Shown in pieces: positions 23,717 through 34,430 of a stretch of 46,880 bases of DNA (position 1 is its first letter; each line of letters opens with the position of its first letter). Source of the DNA: Zygnema cylindricum (taxonomy: Eukaryota; Streptophyta; Zygnematophyceae; Zygnematales; Zygnemataceae); assembly GCA_037447655.1 (NCBI GenBank), contig JBBHKE010002396.1, positions 1-46,880 of the forward strand, written 5' to 3'. Under the pieces are notes generated by a model. It was not told the origin of the DNA and did not search any database. It saw only the letters and a list, made by a program, of their open reading frames with translations. A program made the position numbers and the translations under genes.

Positions 23717-26700
23717 TCATGGGTTCCGTCTTGTTGAATCTGTGCTTCTTGTCTTCTCTCCATCTTTTCCAACGAGCGACAGACGTCTCTTCAGTAAAGC
23801 TTTTTCTCTGTCTTCCAATCTTCTCATTCCGTTTCCCACAGTGCTGATGTAATATAATCCATGAGTTACCATAGGAGCCAAAAGGTTACCGGTCTGCATT
23901 TCGCACCATAACAAAAACGCCGAGTAAAACTGTGAGTAACTGTATTTCCCATACATTCCAATACAAGGAATACCGTATTAAACTGATGATTTAAGAAAAA
24001 GGTTTTTCAGTTCACTTCAACTCACCTACACATGCAGCATGCCAAATGGTCTCTCTAATTGACATGAGACCACTCACTCCTTGTTTAGAGCTCAAAAGAC
24101 TACATCGCCAATCGTTATTAGTGTTAGTGTTTTTCGCTACTTAAAACATATTTTTTCCATGGACACTTGTCGGATTGTCAATCGGAAACCGCCAATAGGA
24201 AGGCGAGAATCTCGCCTTCCAATAGCAACCATTCGATTGACAATTCGACAAGTGTGAACAGAGAAAAGATGTTTTTAAATGGCGACAAAATTTTAACACT
24301 AATGACGATTAGCAGTGTCCTTCGCCTAAAATAAGAAAAAAAATGAATGAAACGGACTGACACTGTACTTAATTTATTTCAGGTTTCACCAGACTATCTT
24401 GAAAGGAAAAGAATTCCTACCGCAAGCCATTCAAATCCAAGGTAAAGAGACAGAAGAGATTCCAAAAGTGGAGAATAAATCTTCTTCATCTTCTGGTGTT
24501 CGTGCCACGCTGCAAATAATAAACCCACATTCATCAGCACTAGAAAATGATGAAAAACAATTTGAAAAAAATCCTTGCTATAAATGAACCACAAACAAAA
24601 AGAGCACTGTACCCTCATTTCCCATTGACAATGGATTGCTTCTTAAAAAAGAACCACATAAGCTTTAAATAAGCCATAAGGATTGCATCATTCTTAATAC
24701 ATTTAATCGAGGGAACTCTGAAAGATGCAAACAAAACCAATGTCAGTCAAAATCTCTTTCTCACCTTCAACAGATTTCCGCATCTCACGAGGACTGCCTC
24801 TCGCAACCACCACTTTGGGATCTGTACATTCAGCCATGTCAAAAACCTCAATCAAAAGAGATACATAATGATAAATTTGAAAAAGGAACAAAATAAGAAA
24901 TAAGAATAGTTCCTGAGACTGTTGCATGATCTCCTGAGAAGGGAATTCAAACCAGAATTCACGCTGGAACTCACATCAAGAAAACAACCCGGTGATCTGA
25001 AATCAATTCAAATTTCAGTAGACCTACAGTCGAGCATACTCATTTGGGACTGTCTTTCACCTTTGGGAGTCGAAATCACATAGAACATAGATCCCGTAAT
25101 AGCTGCTGTAAGGACGGCAGCCATGGCTTGAGAACAGGGTCCAAAACTGGGAATAATTCCGGTCTGCATTCACAAAACAAAATGATTGCCAGCAACTCCC
25201 ATTTTTTTCTAGTCAGCGCTGAAATGGCACTCTGATTTACGTCTTTCACATATTTATGGTTCCCCAAGACAAAAAGATTATGGATTACAGGGACTTCAAA
25301 AACCCCAGAATCAAAACAGAGCACATGCAAAACTATATTGACCACATAATGAAGAGATAGATCACTGGTCTTCTAATAAATAGGGCAGAAAGAATTCAAA
25401 CTACAGCCGCTCTTTTCTCTCCTCTCCTACTTCAAATCTGAATAGCTTCAATTCAGCAAATCAAGCAAAAAACCGTAGTTGAAATTATATTTCAAAGTTT
25501 TCCACTCACCAAAGCAGCAATACCATAAGTCGTTTCATTGACTCCTTTACTGCTCAATTGAAGAGCATGAGCTAACCCTCCTTGAACAGCTGACCGAAAA
25601 AAAAATTCTTCAGCCGTGACGGCTGCCATCACAATTAAAGAATACTGTCCCAGAAAAAAAAAGGTCAAAGAAGAATTAACTAAATTGTAAAAAGTTGTAC
25701 TGACAAAACAGCAAAATTGCAAGGTTAGCAAGTTATACTGGCAAGACAAGAAACCAAAAAAACCCATCTAGAGTGAAACAAAAACTGAAATTTAAAACAT
25801 AACATGCACAGCTTTTTGACAAGCATATGAACAAAGATCAATTCAGAAGATACCAAATTTAATAGAAGCGAGTTCATTTTATGTCTAAGAATATACAAAC
25901 CTGCCATCCAGACATGCCAATAAAAAAATCCGCCAATTCTTCATCTTCAGCATCCCTAATTGCTCTCGCTGGTGACCAACTCTCCACAACAGAGTCCTGA
26001 AAAATATGAAACAGAAGTTGGATGCTTAACACATTGCTTGGGCAATACGATAGAAAACAAAAGAGAGCATAAAAAATGCTGGCCAATTGAAATGAACCAA
26101 ATGAGACCTGATAGAAGCAATACTTAAAATGATAAGGTGTAACCTTCCAGAACAAAACAAATCATGAACTGCACATACACAATTTGATCTCGGTTTAGTC
26201 CAGAAACAATTGCTCATAGAGTTTTGACCGTGCAGAACAGTAATTACAAAATGCATGCCAAAAAAAAAAAAACTGACACAAATTAAGCAATAAATGAGGA
26301 GACCCAACTAATTTTGACTCGACAATCAGCTTTCACTTCCAATAATAATAGGGGAGCTGCTCCCACGATGATCCAACCTTCAAAGAGGAAAAAGAAGACG
26401 CTCACTTGATGCAAAACCAGTGATCCGAAAATGGGAAGTAGAGCATAAAGTAAAGCACTGTAAAAATCTTCTGCATCGAGACGAAAACCTCCAAAAAAAT
26501 CGACATCCGCAGCATCACACAGGAACTTTCCAGCAAGTGCCATTCCTCCATACATGGCTGTTATAACGACATAAAAAAAAAAGGATCAGGCAAAAGTACA
26601 TTCTCATCTTATTGTTGTTCTGTAAATTTTTATGCACTGTCCACATTTGTTGTGCTATTTACGCTTGACTTAAGTCACACCTGACTAAGGTTTCAGCTGC

Positions 26701-29155
26701 TCAGTGATTATCTAACTCATCCAAAGCGAGGTGGATTTATGATTCAAAAAGAGAAAGGGGTGGAAGAAGAGAGAGAAGACAGAATGGAGTGAGGAGAGAA
26801 GCGAAGGAGAGGGGTGATAGCAAGAACTACAAAGCGGGAGAAGGGAGAAAGGGCATAACAAGAGATATGGAGAGAGAGGTGAGAGAGAGGGGGACAATGG
26901 AGGGAGGAGTGGTGAATAATAACAGACAAGAAGACAGGCCAATAGAACTGACCTAGACTATACAGCACCCTCACTGTAACACTAAGTTGTCCTCCAACGC
27001 TTTGCGTAACAACTGCAATATCAAATGGCCGATTTGGACGAGCAAGTTGCTCGGCTCCCCACTGAGATTGCTGCAATTAGCCAAACGACATCAAAAAGTT
27101 AGTCTCTGAAGCAGTCTGTGACGTCGAATGTACAACAAGACTTACTCACCAATTAACATCCAAACAGAATATGGAAAATAGTGACTTACACAACAAGCAG
27201 CACCAAAGAAAATACTATAAAGACGATGTGAAGAATACTAGTTAAGACTGCGGAGACTAAAACCTGTTCTTTCTTGAAATATTCTAGAAAAAATAAGCCA
27301 ATGACAACAGTGAAAGGAAAACAAACAGACATTCAAGGAATCCAACCAATAAGTCAATTAGGAATCTTTGAACACATGATATTCACTCAACCATCATAAA
27401 CCATCATCAATCATACAAATAAGAAGCCAATATGGAAACCTGAAGAAACAGTAAAAACATACAATACAAACCGTACATGGATCACAAAAAAGTTGCTTTC
27501 ATACCCGTCTATCTTCATTGATCACTCATGCAAGCACTGTAAACATACAGGAAAGGTTTGCACAACGTGTACAATAATAAAACATGCAACAGTGTTCAAT
27601 GTGGAATGGAAAAAACCGTGCAGACTGATAGAATGCGTAACTGAGGTCAAAAGTTTGTTCTCATTTGTAACACTGTTTAACTGGATTCAGACTTTAAAAA
27701 GAATTCAGAAATTGAAGTCATTGCATGAAAGAAGCAGGATCAGCCAGAAACACAAGCCTTTGGTCGCACAGACCACAGTTGCCCCCAATATCATACTGTC
27801 ATAGAAAAAACTCAGAAAAATTGTCGGCACAGTTTATGTGTATTCTTTGCATTACTGGACATTGCAGATTCTCCTGGATACTTCCACCAAACTAGTAGAT
27901 GATCCTTTGACACCACAAACATGTCAACAATGCATTGCCGACTCTTGATCTCGGTACAACAATAAGAGCCATATCTGACCATTAAGACCTTGCATCAGAT
28001 AACATCTCTCCAAATATTGTCAAACACTTGTGCGTCGTTTGAAATGTTTAAAAGTCTCTGTCATCAGACTCGGCAACCTCTCTGCTTCCAATAAGGAAAT
28101 TTTGAACAAGGCAAAAGAAAACATGCAATTGAGACAAAGCTTTTTTTATCAGGACTTGAAGCAGAGGAGGTCGACCATGACCAAAACAACGAGCAGAGAA
28201 AGGCACACGACATCTCAGATGTTGCAAATAAATGTGGATACATGCAACCATAGATAGTGAAACTTGTGTTGATACAATAGACAAGAAAGGTCCACGAGCC
28301 TTGACATATGGATTGACCACCCAGGATTTTCTGAAAAAACGAACAACATAGAATACTGAAGAAATGGTAAAACAAACTTACAATCGAAGCACATTTTGCT
28401 TCAAATGAAAAGGACCTGCTTGGTTTTTTCGTGCAAATTGACTCAAATCTGAAATAAAAATGTAATTGCAGAACCTCAAACATGACAGACATACATTTCC
28501 TTAATTGTAACCATGTTAATTGTAACAAAACCATCAACATTCATATACATGCCAAGATAAACATAACTCTACCTTCTATATTAGGAATGCTGATCAAATG
28601 CTGAATGAAACAACCATGCTTGATATCGCTAAGTTCCAAAGACAATAAATCACAAAGGAAATGATAATGCCTTAAAAAAAAACCGACCTTCAAAAGACCT
28701 TGCTGGTTTTGATGCAACTGGTTAGCGGATTTCTTCTCCGCTCCTTTTCCAGAATCACCATTGTCTCCTTCCCTCCTTGTCGCTTTCACCACAAGAGATC
28801 CTCTGCTTTGATCTTCTCTACACCCAACAAAACTCTGACATTTTCCTACACTGCACAAGAAATTCCCTGAATCTGTGCACATTCTTCTCTCTCTATTGCC
28901 AGGTATCCTCAAACAAATTTTCCTATGTGCAACATCCATACAAGATGTTGCAGTTTGGTCTTCCCTGGGTGGGTGAACCCCATTGGTGATACGATCTTCT
29001 ACTTTGAAAACAGTCTGCTGAGCAATATTGAATCTTAAGTGATTGGTTCCTGAATGCCACGTCAGCCCTATGCCATTATCCAGCTGAGCTACTATTCCAG
29101 TGACACGCGACGTCAGCAATTGCAAGCCATTAGAACACTGGCTCACTGTCACCAT
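23717..29155 (-). CDS. CPBP (CAAX-type) intramembrane protease, twelve exons, likely plastid
   Basis: Multi-pass membrane protein of the CPBP/Abi family, close to the plant group of Arabidopsis At1g14270 (remembered, not searched). Exons, complement: 28699-29155, 28382-28448, 28242-28330, 27192-27214, 26953-27070, 26406-26557, 25901-25996, 25510-25644, 25061-25163, 24765-24821, 24421-24509, 23717-23893. They sum to 1563 nt, 520 aa. Motif 1 is EEFFFR (346-351). The conserved MKKIYSPLLESLLSLYLGFE and APMVTHGLYY (motif with H473) follow. Where bacterial CPBP enzymes have the FxxxH motif, the sequence here is FGPCSQA with no His. Residues 1-150 are poorly conserved and basic, possibly a transit peptide. 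Weak points are exon 1 (an in-frame upstream Met exists at 29239), its donor, and the 23-bp exon 4, which is needed to keep frame but uses a GTGTAAG donor. Confidence 0.87.
24103..24317. mobile_element. TA-flanked MITE (CACYGYSCATCGC family), copy 4
   Basis: The left end is TA-CATCGCCAATCGTTATTAG (24101 on) and the right end the inverse, CGATTAGCAGTG, followed by TC, so the right TA has been lost. Subterminal inverted blocks include CGCTACTTAAAACAT and GACACTTGTCGGATTG, shared with copy 2. It lies in intron 11 of the CPBP protease gene (23894-24420). Confidence 0.75.
26745..26925. repeat. GA-rich low-complexity tract in CPBP intron 5
   Basis: Purine-rich GAGAGAGG/GAAG sequence between exons 5 and 6 of the minus-strand protease gene. 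On the coding strand it is CT-rich. Open frames here are composition artefacts. Confidence 0.7.
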
Positions 29156-31077
29156 AACTAAATTTAGTTGGCCAAAAAACTTGAAGAACTTCCGGACAAA
29201 TAAGCAATCTGTTTTTAAGAGCCTTGTAAGGTTGATCAATCAACTGCTGATCACTTATATTCAGCCAGTGAAAAACTTAAACTTCAGCTTGCTATTATTT
29301 TCCAGGATAAAGTTGTAAAAATCGCAAAAATGCTCCAACGTCTCTTTAACCAAGTTCTAAACGCTACAGAGAAAGAGAAAACTAATGCCGCTTTCAACCA
29401 AATATGAATCGAAAAAAAAGTCTTTAAAAAGATGCAGTGGAGAAAATGCTACTGCACCTTTCTACTTCGTTGTAGTCTCCAAAAATTTCAGCTAGAGTGT
29501 TTAAACTAACATGCCAGAAATATACAACTACAAATAAATAAATTAAACAGAAATCCTACGCTGACATAGAGTCAACCTTGTGTGAAAACTGAAAAGGTCC
29601 AGAAGCAATGTTCACACTCCAAAAACATATACAAACAAGACAACCTCCACAAGAAAAAGACAGAAACTGTAACACACGACCTATTGCAGTGTGGAAGATA
29701 GTTGTCACTAAAAACTATCCTCGTAAATTGCGAAAAGCACTTCAAGACATGAGGACGCGGCTGTCCGTACAGGCAATGAAATAGAGAAGCCGCAATGGCA
29801 GAGGTGAATGAAGGAGAGTGCTAAACTCACGGTAAGAAATTTACTATATTCACACCATAAGTAGAAATCGTACATAAAAAAGTACACAAGGTACAAAAAA
29901 CTAAATATACTGCAGTGAAGTCTTTTTCTTCAAAACGTCTCTGAAGAGGTTTTTTCAGCAGCCCATAGATGGTTTGAAACTTTCGTACGCAATTCCTTGT
30001 CTCTTCCGAAGTGTTGGCTCGCATCGAACTTCACCCGATAGCAGTGGCGACGGTGTTGGCGCCGCGATTTCCTAGGTCCAACAAAGCAGGTTTTGGATAA
30101 CTCTATTACGTGGCATCCGATCAATGGCTTCTCGGATTGCCATTTGAAAGGATCTGACAGTTAGGCAGCTCGCGATATATAACATAGAACGGGATGGAAA
30201 TATTCCAGATTGGGCGGCAAATATATATTTTGGTGAAAGGGCACCGATGATTGGCTGCAGCCATCGGGGAGGACATTCATGACTTGTACGGCTGATACAG
30301 GGGCCGACCACGGTATTCCGACATTTATGCAAAGTAGCTACGATGTTTGGACTTGCATGACAGTCCAATGAGGATGGAGAGAATCCATATTCTACGGCCG
30401 AAAAGTCGGAGGCATTGTTCATAGCAGATCCTTGGCGTTCGTTTTTCCACCACGTGTACACTTGTGACAAGAGTAGCCTACCCTGTCTTCCGTATCCAAA
30501 CATCAACCAGTCTAATGAAGTTGCCGTACAAAAAGTACTTTAATGTGCTGTACTGAGAGAGTGAGACGTACGTTTTTGTCGTTATATGGCTTGTCCCTTT
30601 GACCGTCAGGTTACAGTTGTCCACAGTTGCAGTCCACGGTTCTCGGGAACAGCTGTGACTGAGCACTTCACTACAGTTCGGATCGCAAATAGTTACGCTA
30701 ATTCAGTGACGTAGCTGTCATATTTCAGCGCATAGAAGGTCCCACATAAGATCCTTCGTGTCACACCCAGAGAGCACTTTCACGCGTCGAGAAACATCAG
30801 GTTTACAGGCGGGCAAACGCGTCGAACGCAAGAAATCTGCCGGCCTTATAGCGGATATCGGTCGTTTTAGAGCCGGTGCAATAAATACCATGTTTTCGAC
30901 TGAAATCTGCACCCCGTCAGAAACCTCCTTACGGACATAAGTTTCTGGCTCGTACTCTCTTGTCAGTCCAATGGAGAGTCGTTGGCATATTCCAAGAAAC
31001 CTGGAGCAGAAGATTGCGTCGATCCACTCTGGTGCCCATGTCGTCATGTGTTAGCACAAGGAGTGTACTCTACTTAT
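29156..31077. other. 5' flank of CPBP protease and intergenic DNA
   Basis: About 1.9 kb upstream of the protease start codon; it should contain that gene's promoter and 5' UTR. The segment 29950-31050 is less AT-rich and has open frames (30072-30506 and 30718-31047, both -) without any recognised domain. No RNA gene or element end was seen. Confidence 0.4.
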
Positions 31078-32372
31078 TAGTGTTGTGTATTGGCATATCG
31101 GGTCAAAACTGATCGCGGTAGAACCGATACCGATAGTTATCGGCAGAGGTCGCAAAAGTCAAAATTTTAGATAACCGAAACCGACCTTTTTTTTTTCAAA
31201 ATCTTAGTATCCGACGCCCAACCGGGTTATGTCACGCTACTAAACTGTTAACCGTTACCCGAAAAGCGTTTACGAAAATAAAAGTTAACCGAAACTCTAT
31301 TTCTCGTGACTGCCCGTACCAGCCCAAACCCGCCCGTACCCGAATAGGTCCAAAATAAATGGTACATTTCCCTTTTACCTTCCACGATACCAAGAGAACA
31401 AAGTACAATAATGTTGGATACTTGGATAGTATGGATAGGACAAAACTTTCATTTTTTTTTTTGTGAATCACCCGCCCGAACGGTGGTAGCAAACGGTTAA
31501 CCGAAATGGTACCAATAACCAGAGGTCGCAAACGGTTAACCGAAACCGTGACCGAGTTAACCCACCGCCCGAGTCGGATCCGGAATGGATTCGGGTGCCA
31601 AATTTGGGGGGCCGGGCGGATTCGGGCGGGTGATTCACAAAAAAAAAAAAAAACGGTTACGGTCGGGTAAGCAAAAAACGAAAAAAATTGAAAGTTTTGT
31701 ACTGTCCATCCTATCCAAGTATCCAACATTATTGTACTTTGTACTCTTAGTATCGTGGAAGGTAAAAGGGAAATGTACCATTAATTGTGTACCTATTCGA
31801 GTACAGGTAGTCGCGAGAAATCGAGTTTCAGTTAACTTTTTTTTTCATAAACGCGTTTCGGGTAACATTAACAATTTAGGAGCGTGACATAACCCGGCCG
31901 GGCGTCGGGTACGCAGATTTTGAAAAACAAAAAATGTCGGTTTCGGTTATGTACAATTTTGACTTTTGCGACCTTTGTCGAAAAGTGACTCGGTGAGGAG
32001 CCTCGATATGTCGCTCTGGGGCCAACAAATTCCTTATCGGTGATAAATGGGAATTAATTATAGTACTCTATTTAATAGTGCGTTATAATATGCTGTATTG
32101 TATTTTTCACTGTATATAGCATGGCATGCCACGTATGACAACATGTTGCGTACTTGGATTTAACCTACCGCTCTACGGTGTGAACAGTACAATTTATCGC
32201 CAATAGTTAGAATCGGTGTTATCGCAACAAAAAAACCGATAATTAATGATATTATCGGTTTTTTATCGCGATAACAACGATACCAACATATCGTGTCAAT
32301 ATATCAATTATCGGTAGGCCAAGAGAAGGGGCATATCGGCTATCGACAATTGGCCAGCGATACACAACACTA
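31078..32372. mobile_element. hAT-like MITE (TIR TAGTGTTGTGTAT) carrying a nested insertion
   Basis: The ends TAGTGTTGTGTAT (31078) and ATACACAACACTA (32372) are identical to those of the MITE at 7087-7494. Flanking octamers CTACTTAT and ATATTTAT agree at 6 of 8 positions, an eroded hAT duplication. Without the insert at 31144-31977 the element is about 460 bp, close to the 408-bp copy. The remaining parts have the same ATCGG/CGATA-rich composition. Confidence 0.78.
31144..31977. mobile_element. Inverted pair of CAGAGGTCG hAT-like MITE copies, nested
   Basis: 31144-31492 is related to the 21348-21810 element in reverse orientation and lacks one end. 31520-31977 is a nearly full copy in direct orientation (CAGAGGTCGCAAAC to TTTTGCGACCTTTG). 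The two arms face each other, so the block folds back on itself, with outer ends CAGAGGTCGCAAAAG and CTTTTGCGACCTTTG. No matching 8-bp flanks were found for the pair. It interrupts the TAGTGTTGTG element. Confidence 0.75.
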
Positions 32373-34315
32373 ATATTTATAATGTAAAGATGTTAACTAA
32401 AATATTGCTTACATATAATGTTACTAAAGTAGTTTTTTATAGAGTTGAATCGTATCCTTATGTTTTATTAAAACATCAAACTTACACAACTAAACAACAA
32501 ATAATATTTTTCCAGCATGTGATATCCGCCCTAAGGTAAAGCCAAAAGTATAAAATGGTGCACACCATTTACCAATATTAGTGGTAATCATACAAATCGA
32601 GTATCTATTTTGTTGACTCGAATTCCTAAATTATTTATAGTAACACAGTTTATTGAATTGGTTTGTAATGAGCTGTGTGATAAAATATTAATTGTTATAA
32701 AACATGTTAACATACTGCTTTTACACTAATATTTCACTTACTCTCACGTTAACTTAAGCCCGAGTTTGACGGCTCACATTTCTCAATTTTAATTCAACGG
32801 AAACTAAAGCATTATTGTTTGCTACATCAAACGGTTCAAATCATAAAGTGGTAGAGTTTCATAATAACCTCAAAACAATAATCTGTCAAATTTAACTCGC
32901 GAACAATGGTGTTATGTCTTTTCTCTTTCGACCATCCTAACTTTCAAACATTTCAGTCTCATTTACTCTCTATATAATATAGATGCATTAGTATTAAACT
33001 AAAATAGTGATGGTTCCGAATTGTCCACAAACTACTTCGTGTTTACAAGCCTCGTACGTTTATAAAAGTGGTCTCGTTGGGAAATTGATAAAATGTCCTA
33101 CATGTCGTTAGTAAACTCGTGCTAAATATCGGGTGAAAATTTATGGTTTTTTATAAACCATCCATGAACTACTGTTACGATAAACCAAACGTACTCGGTT
33201 AAAAACTCATTTAATACATAATGTTTAAAATGTAAGTGTTCAGAGGTAGAAAATACCAATGTGCGAGTTAAAATTTAGAAAGAATGAATACGATGAGTAG
33301 ATGACTCATTTGTCAATCTTAAACCCCCACAACTATTGTTTTGCGTGACATATTATTGACAAAATTATGTGATTGGTGACATAACTATGAGGAGAATGCA
33401 ACCAGGTTGGGTGTTTTTTTTTCGTAAAAAACTTGGAAATCGTTTTTAGAATGCTAATCAAAATTGAGTTTAAATGGTGAAGCTTTAACATACATTTTTT
33501 AAGGTATAGTCACTAAATAGAATGAATTCATCCCATTTTACAGGGTGTGAGATCATAAAATTCCTCACTTATTCTCTAAACACATTGTTAACTCATTTTG
33601 TATGGTTATACACTTATTGATGAATTATAATAGATATCCATTGCTTGAATTTGACATGTTATTTACTGAATTGTTATGGACATTGATTGTTCAGCTCTCA
33701 AACCTTATCAAACTTTGACCCACAATGAAGCAATACCAAATATTTACATCGGTAAAAATGTCACACCACAACATCCGCAACTTTTACATGTTGTCTCACC
33801 AATCCACATTTATGAGTTCGTTGGATCAATACATAATATTGTTGTCTTCCAATCCACAAACAGACAATCTTTCTCTCTCTCTACTCCCCCCCCCTCTTCC
33901 GCTCCTCCCCCTCAACCCGGCTCCCTCAGGTTTTTTTTGCTGTCTCGCCGTTTCGTCGTATCGTCAGAATGTATGCATTGACATTACATTGGCTAGGTGC
34001 AACAAGAGATCGTAGCGTCATAACGATATTGACGCATCGATTCGACATGTCGATTTCGACACATCGAGCGATTGAAAACGTAGGGTACTGAAGATTTTGT
34101 TTTTTTTTGGGTCAGAAGTTTGCATCGGCACATCGGGTTGCGGATGCGCTACGCATGACTACTGACGGTAAACGGAGGAGAATCACCAGGCGATCGTGTG
34201 AATTACCAGCGAACGTCACAAAGCACATGCGTAGCCTCGGCCATTCTGGACCGTCGACATGACTTTCCAGGGTCCACTAAACAAATCTCTGCCGTCCATT
34301 ATATCATATTGAACA
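32373..34315. other. Intergenic, AT-rich, no gene recognised
   Basis: About 1.9 kb. A CT-rich tract lies at 33870-33920. A patch of CGA/TCGA words (about 34020-34090) resembles MITE sequence, but no paired ends were found. Open frames at 33676-34015 cross the CT-rich tract and are not called. Confidence 0.4.
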
Positions 34316-34430
34316 GGCTTAAGCTCCGTCACGCCCTTTGAAATTGCTCTCTCTCTGTCTGTAGGCCCTCTTTCAACCTTTGTCTGCTGCAGACACTTCC
34401 CTGAACCCTTAGGGGACGTCAGAGGCAGCC
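34316..34430 (+). promoter_or_regulatory. Probable core promoter / 5' leader of RPL27
   Basis: CT-rich leader (CTCTCTCTGTCTG) followed by GGCCCTC and GAACCCTTAGGG just upstream of the ATG. Pyrimidine-rich leaders, GGCCC words and ACCCTA-like boxes are typical of plant ribosomal-protein promoters; here the box is imperfect. No experimental start site is known. Confidence 0.45.

Noticed and set aside
28541-29239. Full 232-aa open frame as CPBP exon 1
   Set aside because: The part after 28699 is better read as intron: the donor after CAGCAAG keeps phase with exon 2, while reading on gives no continuation. The upstream Met at 29239 remains possible.
30072-30506. 144-aa minus-strand open frame upstream of the CPBP protease
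   Set aside because: No recognisable motif, no splice partners that extend the protease, and a composition like the surrounding non-coding DNA.
31232-31887. Open frames of 165 and 100 aa
   Set aside because: They lie entirely within the inverted MITE copies and mirror each other.
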